This document shows, in pieces, positions 36,892 to 47,439 of a stretch of DNA of 64,000 nucleotides; positions within the stretch are counted from its first letter, which is position 1, and each line of letters starts with the position of its first letter. The translations under genes and the position numbers were made by a program. The DNA is from Tupaia tana (lineage: Eukaryota > Chordata > Mammalia > Scandentia > Tupaiidae). The notes below the pieces were generated by a model. It was not told the DNA's origin. It did no database searches and saw nothing but the letters and a program-made list of their open reading frames with translations. The stretch spans positions 126,929,592-126,993,591 of the forward strand of contig JAKSZU010000006.1 of the NCBI GenBank assembly GCA_026018925.1, in the 5' to 3' direction.

Positions 36892-37231
36892 TGGACGATT
36901 ACTTCCCTTTTAAAGACCTCTTGGGAGAACTTTTGTCCCACGAGAAGAGTCTTTCCTTTTTGATGGGAATAGCTGTTTGTTGAAGTCTCTCTTCTGTTGT
37001 TTTTACCAATGTGTTTTCAGGAGCGGAACTCTACAGAGGGGTCTAACAAGCAGTATCTCCTTTTTCAAAGGGGATCAGTACTAGGGAGGATCCCAGAGAC
37101 ACTTACCTTCCTAGGAAATTTCAGATATATGATTCTGGACCTGTCTAGTCTGTCTGGCACATTAAAAAATAAGGAGGAGAGGACAATATGCAACTAAAGG
37201 AAAGACAACACAGAAAAATAAAGAAAAAGTC
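36892..37231 (-). promoter_or_regulatory. L1-B non-repeated leader between monomer array and ORF1
   Basis: About 340 bp of single-copy 5' UTR joins the monomer array to the ORF1 start, in the position called the tether in rodent L1 elements. It has no long open frame in the sense direction that I trust. I see no similarity to the corresponding part of L1-A (11782-12070), although the ORF1 and ORF2 proteins of the two elements are clearly related. Confidence 0.6.
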
Positions 37232-39808
37232 GCCAGAGGCTTGCAGGAGCGCCTATTGCCTTCTGGCAGTCCCGGATGGTCTGGGGGCAGAAGGAGAGCT
37301 AGGTGTTAACAAGGGAATGCAGGGGTTTCAAGAGAGAAAAAAAACCGCCTCAAGGAAATCCTGGCTACCTACCTAGAAGGTGGAGTCTGGGGCCTGGGGG
37401 TCTGGAAGTGAGGTGGGGGTCAGAGGTGACCCTCCCTCAGTGTCCCTTGCCGGCCAGAGGCTTGCAGGAGCGCCTATTGCCTTCTGGCAGTCCCGGATGG
37501 TCTGGGGGCAGAAGGAGAGCTAGGTGTTAACAAGGGAATGCAGGGGTTTCAAGAGAGAAAAAAAACCGCCTCAAGGAAATCCTGGCTACCTACCTAGAAG
37601 GTGGAGTCTGGGGCCTGGGGGTCTGGAAGTGAGGTGGGGGTCAGAGGTGACCCTCCCTCAGTGTCCCTTGCCGGCCAGAGGCTTGCAGGAGCGCCTATTG
37701 CCTTCTGGCAGTCCCGGATGGTCTAGAAGGTGGAGTCTGGGGCCTGGGGGTCTGGAAGTGAGGTGGGGGTCAGAGGTGACCCTCCCTCAGTGTCCCTTGC
37801 CGGCCAGAGGCTTGCAGGAGCGCCTATTGCCTTCTGGCAGTCCCGGATGGTCTAGAAGGTGGAGTCTGGGGCCTGGGGGTCTGGAAGTGAGGTGGGGGTC
37901 AGAGGTGACCCTCCCTCAGTGTCCCTTGCCGGCCAGAGGCTTGCAGGAGCGCCTATTGCCTTCTGGCAGTCCCGGATGGTCTAGAAGGTGGAGTCTGGGG
38001 CCTGGGGGTCTGGAAGTGAGGTGGGGGTCAGAGGTGACCCTCCCTCAGTGTCCCTTGCCGGCCAGAGGCTTGCAGGAGCGCCTATTGCCTTCTGGCAGTC
38101 CCGGATGGTCTAGAAGGTGGAGTCTGGGGCCTGGGGGTCTGGAAGTGAGGTGGGGGTCAGAGGTGACCCTCCCTCAGTGTCCCTTGCCGGCCAGAGGCTT
38201 GCAGGAGCGCCTATTGCCTTCTGGCAGTCCCGGATGGTCTAGAAGGTGGAGTCTGGGGCCTGGGGGTCTGGAAGTGAGGTGGGGGTCAGAGGTGACCCTC
38301 CCTCAGTGTCCCTTGCCGGCCAGAGGCTTGCAGGAGCGCCTATTGCCTTCTGGCAGTCCCGGATGGTCTAGAAGGTGGAGTCTGGGGCCTGGGGGTCTGG
38401 AAGTGAGGTGGGGGTCAGAGGTGACCCTCCCTCAGTGTCCCTTGCCGGCCAGAGGCTTGCAGGAGCGCCTATTGCCTTCTGGCAGTCCCGGATGGTCTAG
38501 AAGGTGGAGTCTGGGGCCTGGGGGTCTGGAAGTGAGGTGGGGGTCAGAGGTGACCCTCCCTCAGTGTCCCTTGCCGGCCAGAGGCTTGCAGGAGCGCCTA
38601 TTGCCTTCTGGCAGTCCCGGATGGTCTAGAAGGTGGAGTCTGGGGCCTGGGGGTCTGGAAGTGAGGTGGGGGTCAGAGGTGACCCTCCCTCAGTGTCCCT
38701 TGCCGGCCAGAGGCTTGCAGGAGCGCCTATTGCCTTCTGGCAGTCCCGGATGGTCTAGAAGGTGGAGTCTGGGGCCTGGGGGTCTGGAAGTGAGGTGGGG
38801 GTCAGAGGTGACCCTCCCTCAGTGTCCCTTGCCGGCCAGAGGCTTGCAGGAGCGCCTATTGCCTTCTGGCAGTCCCGGATGGTCTAGAAGGTGGAGTCTG
38901 GGGCCTGGGGGTCTGGAAGTGAGGTGGGGGTCAGAGGTGACCCTCCCTCAGTGTCCCTTGCCGGCCAGAGGCTTGCAGGAGCGCCTATTGCCTTCTGGCA
39001 GTCCCGGATGGTCTAGAAGGTGGAGTCTGGGGCCTGGGGGTCTGGAAGTGAGGTGGGGGTCAGAGGTGACCCTCCCTCAGTGTCCCTTGCCGGCCAGAGG
39101 CTTGCAGGAGAGCCTATTGCCTTCTGGCAGTCCCGGATGGTCTAGAAGGTGGAGTCTGGGGCCTGGGGGTCTGGAAGTGAGGTGGGGGTCAGAGGTGACC
39201 CTCCCTCAGTGTCCCTTGCCGGCCAGAGGCTTGCAGGAGCGCCTATTGCCTTCTGGCAGTCCCGGATGGTCTAGAAGGTGGAGTCTGGGGCCTGGGGGTC
39301 TGGAAGTGAGGTGGGGGTCAGAGGTGACCCTCCCTCAGTGTCCCTTGCCGGCCAGAGGCTTGCAGGAGCGCCTATTGCCTTCTGGCAGTCCCGGATGGTC
39401 TAGAAGGTGGAGTCTGGGGCCTGGGGGTCTGGAAGTGAGGTGGGGGTCAGAGGTGACCCTCCCTCAGTGTCCCTTGCCGGCCAGAGGCTTGCAGGAGCGC
39501 CTATTGCCTTCTGGCAGTCCCGGATGGTCTAGAAGGTGGAGTCTGGGGCCTGGGGGTCTGGAAGTGAGGCGGGGGTCAGAGGTGACCCTCCCTCAGTGTC
39601 CCTTGCCGGCCAGAGGCTTGCAGGAGCGCCTATTGCCTTCTGGCAGTCCCGGATGGTCTAGAAGGTGGAGTCTGGGGCCTGGGGGTCTGGAAGTGAGGTG
39701 GGGGTCAGAGGTGACCCTCCCTCAGTGTCCCTTGCCGGCCAGAGGCTTGCAGGAGCGCCTATTGCCTTCTGGCAGTCCCGGATGGTCTGGGGGCAGAAGG
39801 AGAGCTAG
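37232..39808 (-). repeat. Tandem monomer array forming the L1-B 5' UTR (129-bp units)
   Basis: In plus coordinates there are a 50-bp partial unit (37232-37281), a 92-bp linker (37282-37373), a 129-bp unit (37374-37502), the linker again (37503-37594), a 129-bp unit (37595-37723), sixteen contiguous 129-bp units (37724-39787), and the first 21 bp of a linker (39788-39808), which is the element's 5' terminus. Each 129-bp unit is GC-rich and holds three CpGs (in GCCGGC, AGCGCC and CCCGGA); unit junctions in the contiguous block create TCTAGA. I see only two substitutions among the sixteen units, at 39111 and 39570. By position and structure this should be the RNA polymerase II promoter region of the element, as the tandem monomers are in mouse L1. 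Promoter activity is inferred. Because 129 is divisible by 3, the plus strand carries a long spurious open frame (37524-40151). Confidence 0.92.
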
Positions 39809-39821
39809 TTTACTTATTCTT
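39809..39821. repeat. Target-site duplication, 5' side of L1-B
   Basis: TTTACTTATTCTT, identical to 31738-31750. It directly abuts the last base of the linker fragment that ends the monomer array, and so fixes the 5' end of the L1. Confidence 0.85.
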
Positions 39822-39869
39822 GATTGTTATTGCATGGAAAATCTTTGTAAGGATGCCAAAGGAAAAAAA

Positions 39870-40134
39870 AAATTTTTTTTTTTTTTGAGAGGTTTTTGCA
39901 GTAGGGTGCGTGTGCTCACCAGAAAGCCAGAGAGAGACAGAGAGAAAGAAAGCAAGAAATCACACCCTGGGGGTGGATGGCCACACCACAAACCTCCTCC
40001 TCCATTCTCCTCTAGGGATCTTGGGCACGCACGCACACGCGCCCGGTGTGAGTTTAAGCCACCGGGTCTTGGACTCAAACCGCAGTCGCCTACATGGGAG
40101 CCCAGAGACATAGCCATTCGCCAACTGCTGGTCC
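39870..40134 (-). mobile_element. SINE-A copy just outside the L1-B 5' end
   Basis: Full antisense body ending CAACTGCTGGTCC, about 50 bp beyond the L1-B target duplication. A short direct repeat CCAAAG is visible on both sides. Confidence 0.9.
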
Positions 40135-40194
40135 CCAAAGAACTATTTTAATAAGGAGAGCACATGGGCACAGGGAAAGGAGAACAGTTATGTT

Positions 40195-40197
<3 letters not shown>

Positions 40198-40226
<29 letters not shown>

Positions 40227-40433
40227 CAGAAAGACATGCAAACCAGAGGTAGGGGAACATTTCCAAATGGGGTGTGGTCATGCTGCCATCCCTTCACCAT
40301 TTCTCCATCCTGTTGAGATTTTAGGCATGCTGCACGTGTGCCCAGCATGTTTTTAGCAAGCTGCCAGGGCTAGGATTTGAGCTGTGGTCAGCCACTGAGA
40401 TCTGGCTCCTTAACTACTAGGATATGCAGGCCC
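40198..40433 (-). mobile_element. SINE-A-related old copy with long T run
   Basis: A run of about 27 T precedes a diverged antisense body (CATTTCTCCATCCTGTTGAG, AGCAAGCTGCCAGGGC) and a head ending GGATATGCAGGCCC. Confidence 0.65.
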
Positions 40434-40521
40434 TAATTTCTACCTTTAAATTTTGTAACCTAGATACATTACCTATTCAAAGAAGTAAGAAAATTTGACT
40501 TTTGAAAACCTTATAGTTACC

Positions 40522-40761
40522 CTTTTTGTTTTCAAGAGAGTTTTTGCCTTAAGACAAAATCACCAGAGAGACAGAAAGCAAGAAATCACCCCCAGAGGAC
40601 TGGCCACACCATAATCTCTTCTCCTCCATTCTCCTCTCAGGATCTTGGACACACATGCACATGCTCCTGGAGTAAGTTTTAAGCTGTGATTTCCAGGACT
40701 CAAACCACAGTCAACTATGTGGGAGTCTAACGATTTAACCGTTACGCCATCTGCGGGTCCC
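40522..40761 (-). mobile_element. SINE-A copy
   Basis: Antisense body ending CATCTGCGGGTCC. Short duplication AGTTACC at 40515-40521 and 40762-40768. Confidence 0.85.
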
Positions 40762-41036
40762 AGTTACCTGTGTTTTAAGAGCGACATCAACAAACCGTGT
40801 TATCCCCCTGTATCTTTTTCATATAAACACACATTTTATACACTGCCAATCTGCCACTTAATTATTTTAAGATGGTCTTGCTATATATCTCCTGCTTGTC
40901 TCTTGAGATTCACTCTGTCCTTTCACCTGTCCCTGCCCCACAAGCTGACAGGCATGGACGTGCCCAGAGTTTCTCTTACCCCTGGCTTCTGGTTAAATAT
41001 AAGCAATTTGTCATCCTATCAAGAAATTAGAAAGGA

Positions 41037-41227
41037 GGGGACCAGCAGATGGCGTGGTGGTTAAGGCGCTGGACACTCCCACATGGCCAACCAGGGTTCA
41101 AGTCCTGAATCTGGTGGCTTGCTTTCTCACTTCCTCTCTCTCACTCTCACCCTCTGTCTCTCTCTGATCAAATTTAAAAATAAATGAATGAATAAATAAA
41201 AAATAAAATAATTATTAAAAAAAAAAA
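41037..41227 (+). mobile_element. Short SINE-A subtype with clear target duplication
   Basis: GGGGACCAGCAGATGGCGTGG head, GGTGGCTTGCTTTCTCAC, CT-rich tract, then an AATAAATGAATG-type tail. Perfect 15-bp duplication AGAAATTAGAAAGGA at 41022-41036 and 41228-41242. Confidence 0.9.
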
Positions 41228-41242
41228 AGAAATTAGAAAGGA

Positions 41243-42091
41243 AGAAGTGTGCGGTCAGCGTACCTGTCCCCTGCCTCCCTACCTACAGGCTCTCCTTCAG
41301 TTGGCTGTGTCTTCATTTTTCTTTTCATGGCCACTGATTCTGTACTGAGGTTCAATAATTGCTATAATACCTCAGGCAATTCTGCTGCAGGTCCCAGATT
41401 TCTGTCTAAATCACAGTGTAGTGATTTCCCTTTACCTCATTCTTACCTTTCTTAATAGCCTCATTAAACCTTTCCCAAATTATTTAAACGGTCATAATTT
41501 TCTATTTGGGCCTGAACTATTAGAGGGAAAGGAATAGGTTTTATTATTGTTTTGCTACTATTAATAAATGACTGAATTAAAAGTAAATATTTAATCATTG
41601 ATATAAACCATGTAACAAGGCATCATAGTTAATGAGCTTTATGTTAACTTCAAAAGAATAAGTGTGTCAAAATAGAGCCATTATTTCAAACAGAGGGAAC
41701 TCTATTTATTCTACTGGTATTCAAAGGCCTATTTCCTTTCATTTTTCCCTTTTTTAAATAAGATCACAAAACAAAACACACTTAATATAGAATAGAAACT
41801 AGATAAGAGGGCAATGGAATTTACTGAGAAGGCATGAAAAATATAGTGATACCTTCTTGTAGATAAAGATCTTATACCTTAGGTTCTTCTCACTGCTTCA
41901 TGTTGCTTTGAGCATGTTCAAGGGTAACTTCAAAGATAACTTCTTTGAACACAGGCAAAATGGTAACTTTGTATTATTAAAACACTTGTCCCCATGATAC
42001 CTCCACTTGGTCAGCATGTCAGATGACCATTTCTTCCTTAGTGCCTCATGATAGCACAAAAAAAGGTGACAATTCCATAACACACAGCAAC
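41243..42091. other. Unassigned sequence
   Basis: No gene or clear repeat recognised. Confidence 0.4.
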
Positions 42092-42107
42092 CGACTCACA
42101 CTTTTTT

Positions 42108-42366
42108 GGGGGGAAGGGGAGATTTTTGCTACAGGGTACATGTGCTTACCGCAGACAGAGAAACAGACAGACAGAGAGAATATAAGAAATCACCCCCCAG
42201 GAGGATGACCACACCACAATCCCTTCTCCTCCATTCTCCTCTTGGGATTTCTGGCATGCATGAACACATGCCTGGCATGAGTTTAAAGCTGCTGTGTCTG
42301 GGACTCAAACCATAGTTGGCCATGTAGGAGTCCAGAACCCCAACCACTATGCCACCTACTGGTCCC
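42108..42366 (-). mobile_element. SINE-A copy
   Basis: Antisense body ending CCTACTGGTCCC. Imperfect duplication CGACTCACACTTTTT / TGACTGGCACTTTTT on the two sides. Confidence 0.87.
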
Positions 42367-42631
42367 TGACTGGCACTTTTTACTTATGCCTGGTTGAGTA
42401 GATTTATTAATCATTTATTTTGAATGGCAGAAACATTATAATACTTTGCAACAATATAGGAAGTAATTATGAAAAATGTTTGCACAGATGTTTAGTGGTT
42501 ATCTTACGAGAGAATATTTTAAAAGTTGTAAACCTAAAAGTGATTTGTGCATTTTCTTTAATAAAATATGAGTTTCAAATTTGTAGCATTTCCTGTGATG
42601 TCTGAAAGTATGCCATTTGGCATATAGTCTC

Positions 42632-42752
42632 CAAGGGTACTTCAATGTGTTCATAGAATTAAAGTACAAGTTTATTTTGGTGCAAAATCGTTTGAGACCT
42701 ATTCATAGTTAATATAATATGCATTTTTCATGAACTTTCCGAAAACCCTTGT
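42632..42752. mobile_element. Third copy of the MITE-like element, opposite orientation
   Basis: AAGGGTACTTCAATGTG ... TTTATTTTGGTGCAAAATCG ... TCATGAACTTTCCGAAAACC. The reverse complement matches 57694-57824 and the two ends are inverted repeats. Confidence 0.5.
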
Positions 42753-42966
42753 ATTAATTCTACACATACATACACACTTTACTTCAAGACAAATTTTTCA
42801 TAGTGGAAAAGTCATTTTATTTTTGAAATGCGCTGCAGAGAGAGTATTCTGAAAATGTTCCATTTATTTGTATGTATTTTCATAACTAAGTGAATTTGTT
42901 GATAAAAATTCTGTAAAACATTACCTGAAATATCTCTATATCTGTACTTTAAAAACTCAGAGACTT

Positions 42967-43213
42967 GGGGCCAGCAGTTGGTGTAGTGAGTTAAGGTGCA
43001 GGACTTCCATGTGGCCCACTGCAGTTCAAGTCCCAGACCCAGTGGCTGGACCCAGGTTTATCTGTGTGCATGCCCAGAATCCAGAGAAGAGAATGGAGAA
43101 GGAATTGCGGCATGGCTATATACCCCCTGGGGACTGATTATTCACTTTTTTTCTCTCTGTCTCTCCAGTAAGCACATGCACCCTATAGCAAATACCTCTC
43201 AACAACGACAACG
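42967..43213 (+). mobile_element. SINE-A copy
   Basis: GGGGCCAGCAGTTGGTGTAG head to ATAGCAAATACCTCTC. Part of the body after the B box is deleted. Confidence 0.85.
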
Positions 43214-43365
43214 AAAACAAGACAGAATTTTCTATTCTGTTATAAAATCTTCAAATAAAGAATTTTAAATTATAAAGGAGTAACAACTTCCACTGGTTTG
43301 CAAGATCAACTAATAACTACTAGGTAATATTTTTTAACTTTTAGCAAAATATAAAAGCACTTGCT

Positions 43366-43603
43366 GGGGCCAGCAGGTGGTGCAGTGAACCTCCCACAGG
43401 GCCAATTGCAGCTCAAGTCCTGGACCCAGAGACTTAAAAATCATGATGGGCATGTGTGCGTGCATGCCCAAAATTCTGAGAGGAGAATGGAGGATAAATA
43501 ATTAAAGCATGGCCATCCCTACTGGAAGCTCATTTCTCATTTTCCCTTTCTCTGTCTTCGTTTCTCTGAAAAGTGCATATGCTCTACAGCAAAAACCTAA
43601 AAG
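43366..43603 (+). mobile_element. SINE-A copy with head deletion
   Basis: GGGGCCAGCAGGTGGTGCAG joins directly to CTCCCACAGGGCC. Target duplication AAAAGCACTTG / AAAAGCATTTG on the two sides. Confidence 0.85.
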
Positions 43604-43609
43604 AAAAGC

Positions 43610-43984
43610 ATTTGTTTAATTGTTGGATGGCATTATTTAAAATTATTATTATGAACAAGACATTAATGATATTAAGGCAGAATATGGTACATCTCCTCCA
43701 TCTGGAACTCAGCATCTTTGTAATGAACTGTTACCAGCAGTAAAACTAAAGTAATCAATTACTGAAAACAGACCTTAGTACTCCAAAGTGATATATTACG
43801 ATATTTTAACATAATAGAGTACTCAATAATATAACTCTAAGTAGTATTCATAGCTTTTAGAAAAAGCAAAAATTGTTTATTAAATACGAGCAATTAAATT
43901 TATTTTAAAATAGTATCTTTTCTTTATATCATTCCTTTAAATTTAACTTTCCATGTTTCACAATGTATATATTAGTACAAGAGA
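43610..43984. other. Unassigned AT-rich sequence
   Basis: No feature recognised between a SINE-A and an ancient L1. Confidence 0.35.
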
Positions 43985-45535
43985 ATATACATGTAATTCT
44001 GTTTTTTAAAATATTTATATTCAAAGTGTACACTATAATGTTTAGATATATTTATACATAGTGAAATGGTTACTTCAGTGACACAGATCATCATAACCAT
44101 CATTTCACATAGTCACTTGCCTTACTACTATAAGAGCACTTAAAATCTACTTGCTTAGCAAATTTATAATGTATAGTACAATATTATTAACTGTAGTCCT
44201 CATGCCATACATTAGATCTCTAGATTTTCACTTCCTACAATAACTGCATCTTTATACCCTTTGGCCTACATCTCCCCACCATTAAAAATTGTTCTATCTG
44301 CTAATTCTGTGTATTTGACGTTTTAAAAAATTCTATGTGGTATCATACAGTATTTTTCTTTCTGTGTCTGAATCATTTTGCATAACATAATGTTCTCCAG
44401 TTTCATTCAAAGTGTCATAATGACAGAATCTCCTTTTTTAGGATCCAGTAATATTGTGTGCATACACACACACACACACATATCAATCAATTAATTTCTT
44501 TATACCTCCATAAATGGACAATTAAGTTCTTTCCATTTCTTGACTATTATGAATAATGCTTGTGAAGAACATAGAAGTGCAGATATCTCTTCAAGATTTC
44601 GATTTCCATTCCTTTGGCTACATACTCAGAAATGCGATTAACGGATCATATAGTAGTTTTATTTCTAATTTTTGAGAAATCTCCTAGTCTTTCCCTAATG
44701 ACTGTACCAAGCTACATTTCCACCGACAGTATTCAAAGATTCCTTTTTTCCATGACCTTACCAAATCTTCTTGTGTGTGTTTTTTTAACAACCATTCATA
44801 AAGTTGCAAGGTCATATATGGTTTTGATTTTTATTTTCCTGATAATTAGTGATTTTGAGCACTGTGTATATACTTGCAGGCAATTTTTATGTCTTCTTTG
44901 GAGAAATGTCTAATCATGTCCTTTGCCTATCTTTAAATCAGATTATTTGTTCTCTTACTATTAAGTTGTTTGAATTCTCTATGTATTTTGTACGTTAAAC
45001 CTTTATTGGATATTTCATTCCCAAATAATTTCCCCCATTCCACAAGCTGCCTTTTCAGCTTGTTGATTGTGTTGTGATGCAGAAGCTTTTTAATTTGATG
45101 GAGTTCTACATGTTTATTTTCACTTTTGTTGCCTGTGCATTTGGTGTGATATCTAAAAATATCATTGGCCAAAGCCAACATCAAGGTGCTTTTCCCCTTT
45201 ATTGTCTTCTAGATTTAAAGTTTAAGGTCTTATATTTAGATCTTTAACTAATTTTAAGGTTTTTTTTTTTTTAGACTTTATAAGAGTTCAATTTCATTTA
45301 TTTGTATGTTGATATCCAGTTTTTCTAACATTTACTAACAACTATTCTTTCTGCTATTATGTCTTCCTGTTGCTTTTATGGAACGTTAGTGGACCGTAAA
45401 TGATTGGGTTTATCTTAGAGTTTGTTATGCTGTTCCATTGGTCTATGTGTCTGTTTTTATGTACCACACTGTTCTGATTAGTATAGTTTTGTATCCATAT
45501 AACTCTTAAATGAATATATACACCTGATAATTGCT
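43985..45535 (-). mobile_element. Ancient 5'-truncated L1, minus strand
   Basis: Antisense 3' UTR and ORF2 3' region of an old L1. The stretch about 44520-44640, with GACTATTATGAATAATGC and GCAGATATCTCTTCAAG, is the typical L1 ORF2 end. It includes a short CA repeat (about 44463-44482) and no usable ORF. Confidence 0.7.
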
Positions 45536-46129
45536 CAACAATTTTTTCCTCTTATGAATATATGGTGGAAAAGTTTGGTGACATATACTTTTAATAATTG
45601 ACTTGCAGATCCTGAATGTAGGTGTTAGGGCTCAGGTTCAACATGAAAGTTTAAAAGAACACTCTTATTTGGGGTTACTGCCAATAATAAACACCTTGGA
45701 AAGTGCCCTTGGGAATTTTCTTACAAGTTGTTGGTTCTGAATAAGAATTTTGAAGCAACAAAAAGAGACCCTCTATCAGCTTTGTTTTTTCTTTTTAATT
45801 GAAAAAGAGAGAAAGTAATTCACTATTGAAATAATTTATGCAAGTGAACATAGCTCAATTAGCTTTTCAATGTAAAGTTTAATTAGTGTTCTGACTCAGT
45901 GCCTAATTTGAAAGTTGTCAGTTATCTGTGGTTTGAAATATTTCATGCCATGGTTTACTCTTGTTGATTTGGAAGAGCCAAGAGCTGGCTTAATTCCAAT
46001 CCACTGCTTATTATAAATGTAAATCTTATGGCTTTAAGTGCTGCACAAATGCCAATGAATACCTATGTGATACAAGTCCTCTTTTTAAAACACTTTTTCT
46101 ACTAATTTCTCCACCAAGTGGAAATTAGT
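45536..46129. other. Unassigned sequence
   Basis: No feature recognised. Confidence 0.4.
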
Positions 46130-46315
46130 AATATTCATTCATTCTTTTAGTTCATTCAGCAAACATTTTAATAAATACCTACTATATCTTAAGTAATGTC
46201 CCATGTGTTGGAAACATAGCAGTAAACAGAATGAGGGAGCTACAAATGATCAATGAAATGAAAATTGATTTTTTTCCCTTACTTATAAAATAACAAAGAC
46301 TATAAAAGAAGTAAC

Positions 46316-46552
46316 AGGGAATGGATGGTGGTGTAGCAGTAAAGCGCGGAGCTCTGTGAGGCTGATTCACATGGGAAGGTTCTGGGTTTATGTTCAGAAA
46401 CCTTCCTGAGTACACTGGGCATGCTGTGCCCATGATCTGGAGTTGGCTGGGGCTGGGGATGGATTATAGCACCAATACCTTGTTGTGGGGGCTGTCTTTC
46501 TCTCTCTCTCTCAAATAAATTAAACTTAATTAAACCTAAAAAAAAAAAAAAT
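46316..46552 (+). mobile_element. SINE-B, best-preserved copy
   Basis: Starts GGAATGGATGGTGGTGTAG. An A-box-like GTAGCAGTAAAGCG and a B-box-like GGTTCTGGG suggest a tRNA origin. The body contains GGAGTTGGCTGGGGCTGGGG and the tail is CT-rich then AATAAATTAAAC and poly-A. Reverse complements of this layout occur at 16387-16588 and 48884-49080. Confidence 0.75.
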
Positions 46553-47100
46553 GTTACTCCTACATGGAACTTACATTCTAGTGTAGTTTTAAAACAAACA
46601 ATACTCAAGATAAATAAATAGGGTCTATAAAATGTTCATTGTGATAAATAAAAACAAGGAACTGTATTGGGGTAGGAGGTGCAACTTCAAAGGAGATATA
46701 TAGGGAAGACTTTTCCCTCTCTGTGAAGACACTGAGTGAAGAAATTTAGGGAGTCAGTAATTGGAGAGGTTTTGAAGTGTACTCAGCATGTTAGGGGAAG
46801 TGCAAAAAGCCAGTGTGGTTGTGTTAGGTTACACAAGGAGAGGAAGGAGGTCATGTTGGGCCTTTCAGGTTTTTGTAAGGTGGCTGAGTATTTGAATGAG
46901 AATGCAATCCATTAACAGAATCACTTTGCCTTCTGTTTTGAGAATAGAATTAAGAAGGCAATGGCAAAGCAGAAAAATTGTATATTCCTAGGAGGCTATA
47001 ACAAATAATCAGATGAGAAGTTACACTGAATTATATGGAGGTGGTGGCAGTGATGTGGTAAGATGCCATTCTAATTGTAAATTTAAAAATTTTAAAAGCT

Positions 47101-47368
47101 GGGGCCAGCAGCTGGCATAATGGCTATGTCGCTGGACTCCCATGTAGTTGACTGTGGTTCAAGTGTCAGACCCAGTGGCTTAAACTCATGCCCGGCGTGT
47201 GTGCATGCATGCCCAAGATCCCGAGAGGAGAATGAAGGAAAACGGACTGTGGCGTGGCCATCCCCCCTGGGGGGGGATTTCTCGCTTTCTGTCTCTCTGT
47301 CTCTCTCTGTCTTTCTGGCAAGTGCACACACCCTATAGCAAAAACCTCTCCAAAGAAAAAAAAAAAAA
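47101..47368 (+). mobile_element. SINE-A copy
   Basis: Complete copy with a strong C6-T-G7 palindrome and an A tail. It splits the old repeat at 46130-47440. Confidence 0.92.
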
Positions 47369-47439
47369 CTTAAAATTTCAGAATTTTCTTTTTTTTAATT
47401 CTAAATTTAAAGGTAGAGCTGACAGAATTTATTGATGAA

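Larger units (their letters stand above)
31751..39808 (-). mobile_element. L1-B: young full-length LINE-1 with tandem-monomer 5' UTR
   Basis: This is a complete non-LTR retrotransposon of about 8.06 kb read on the minus strand. In sense order it has a monomer array (39808-37232), a non-repeated leader (37231-36892), ORF1 (36891-35932), a 44-bp spacer, ORF2 (35887-32030), a 3' UTR with G-rich stretches, and an A-rich tail (about 31790-31751). A perfect 13-bp direct repeat, TTTACTTATTCTT on the plus strand, lies at 31738-31750 and 39809-39821. It brackets the tail and the outer edge of the array, so the array is part of the element and not a neighbouring satellite. ORF2 is open over its full length. 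ORF1 has one in-frame TGA. Near-identical monomers with intact CpGs and an exact target-site duplication indicate a recent insertion. Confidence 0.93.

Noticed and set aside
37232..39808. Possible CRISPR array or satellite
   Set aside because: Units are contiguous 129-bp repeats with no unique spacers, in a mammal, and lie inside L1 target duplications.
31751..39808. SVA- or LAVA-like composite element
   Set aside because: Those have a VNTR with Alu-like and LTR/env-derived parts and no L1 ORF2. Here the array directly precedes intact L1 coding regions.
37524..40151. Long repetitive open frame on the plus strand
   Set aside because: Arises from an in-frame 129-bp L1 monomer array and a SINE tail. 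Composition and position show it is not a gene.
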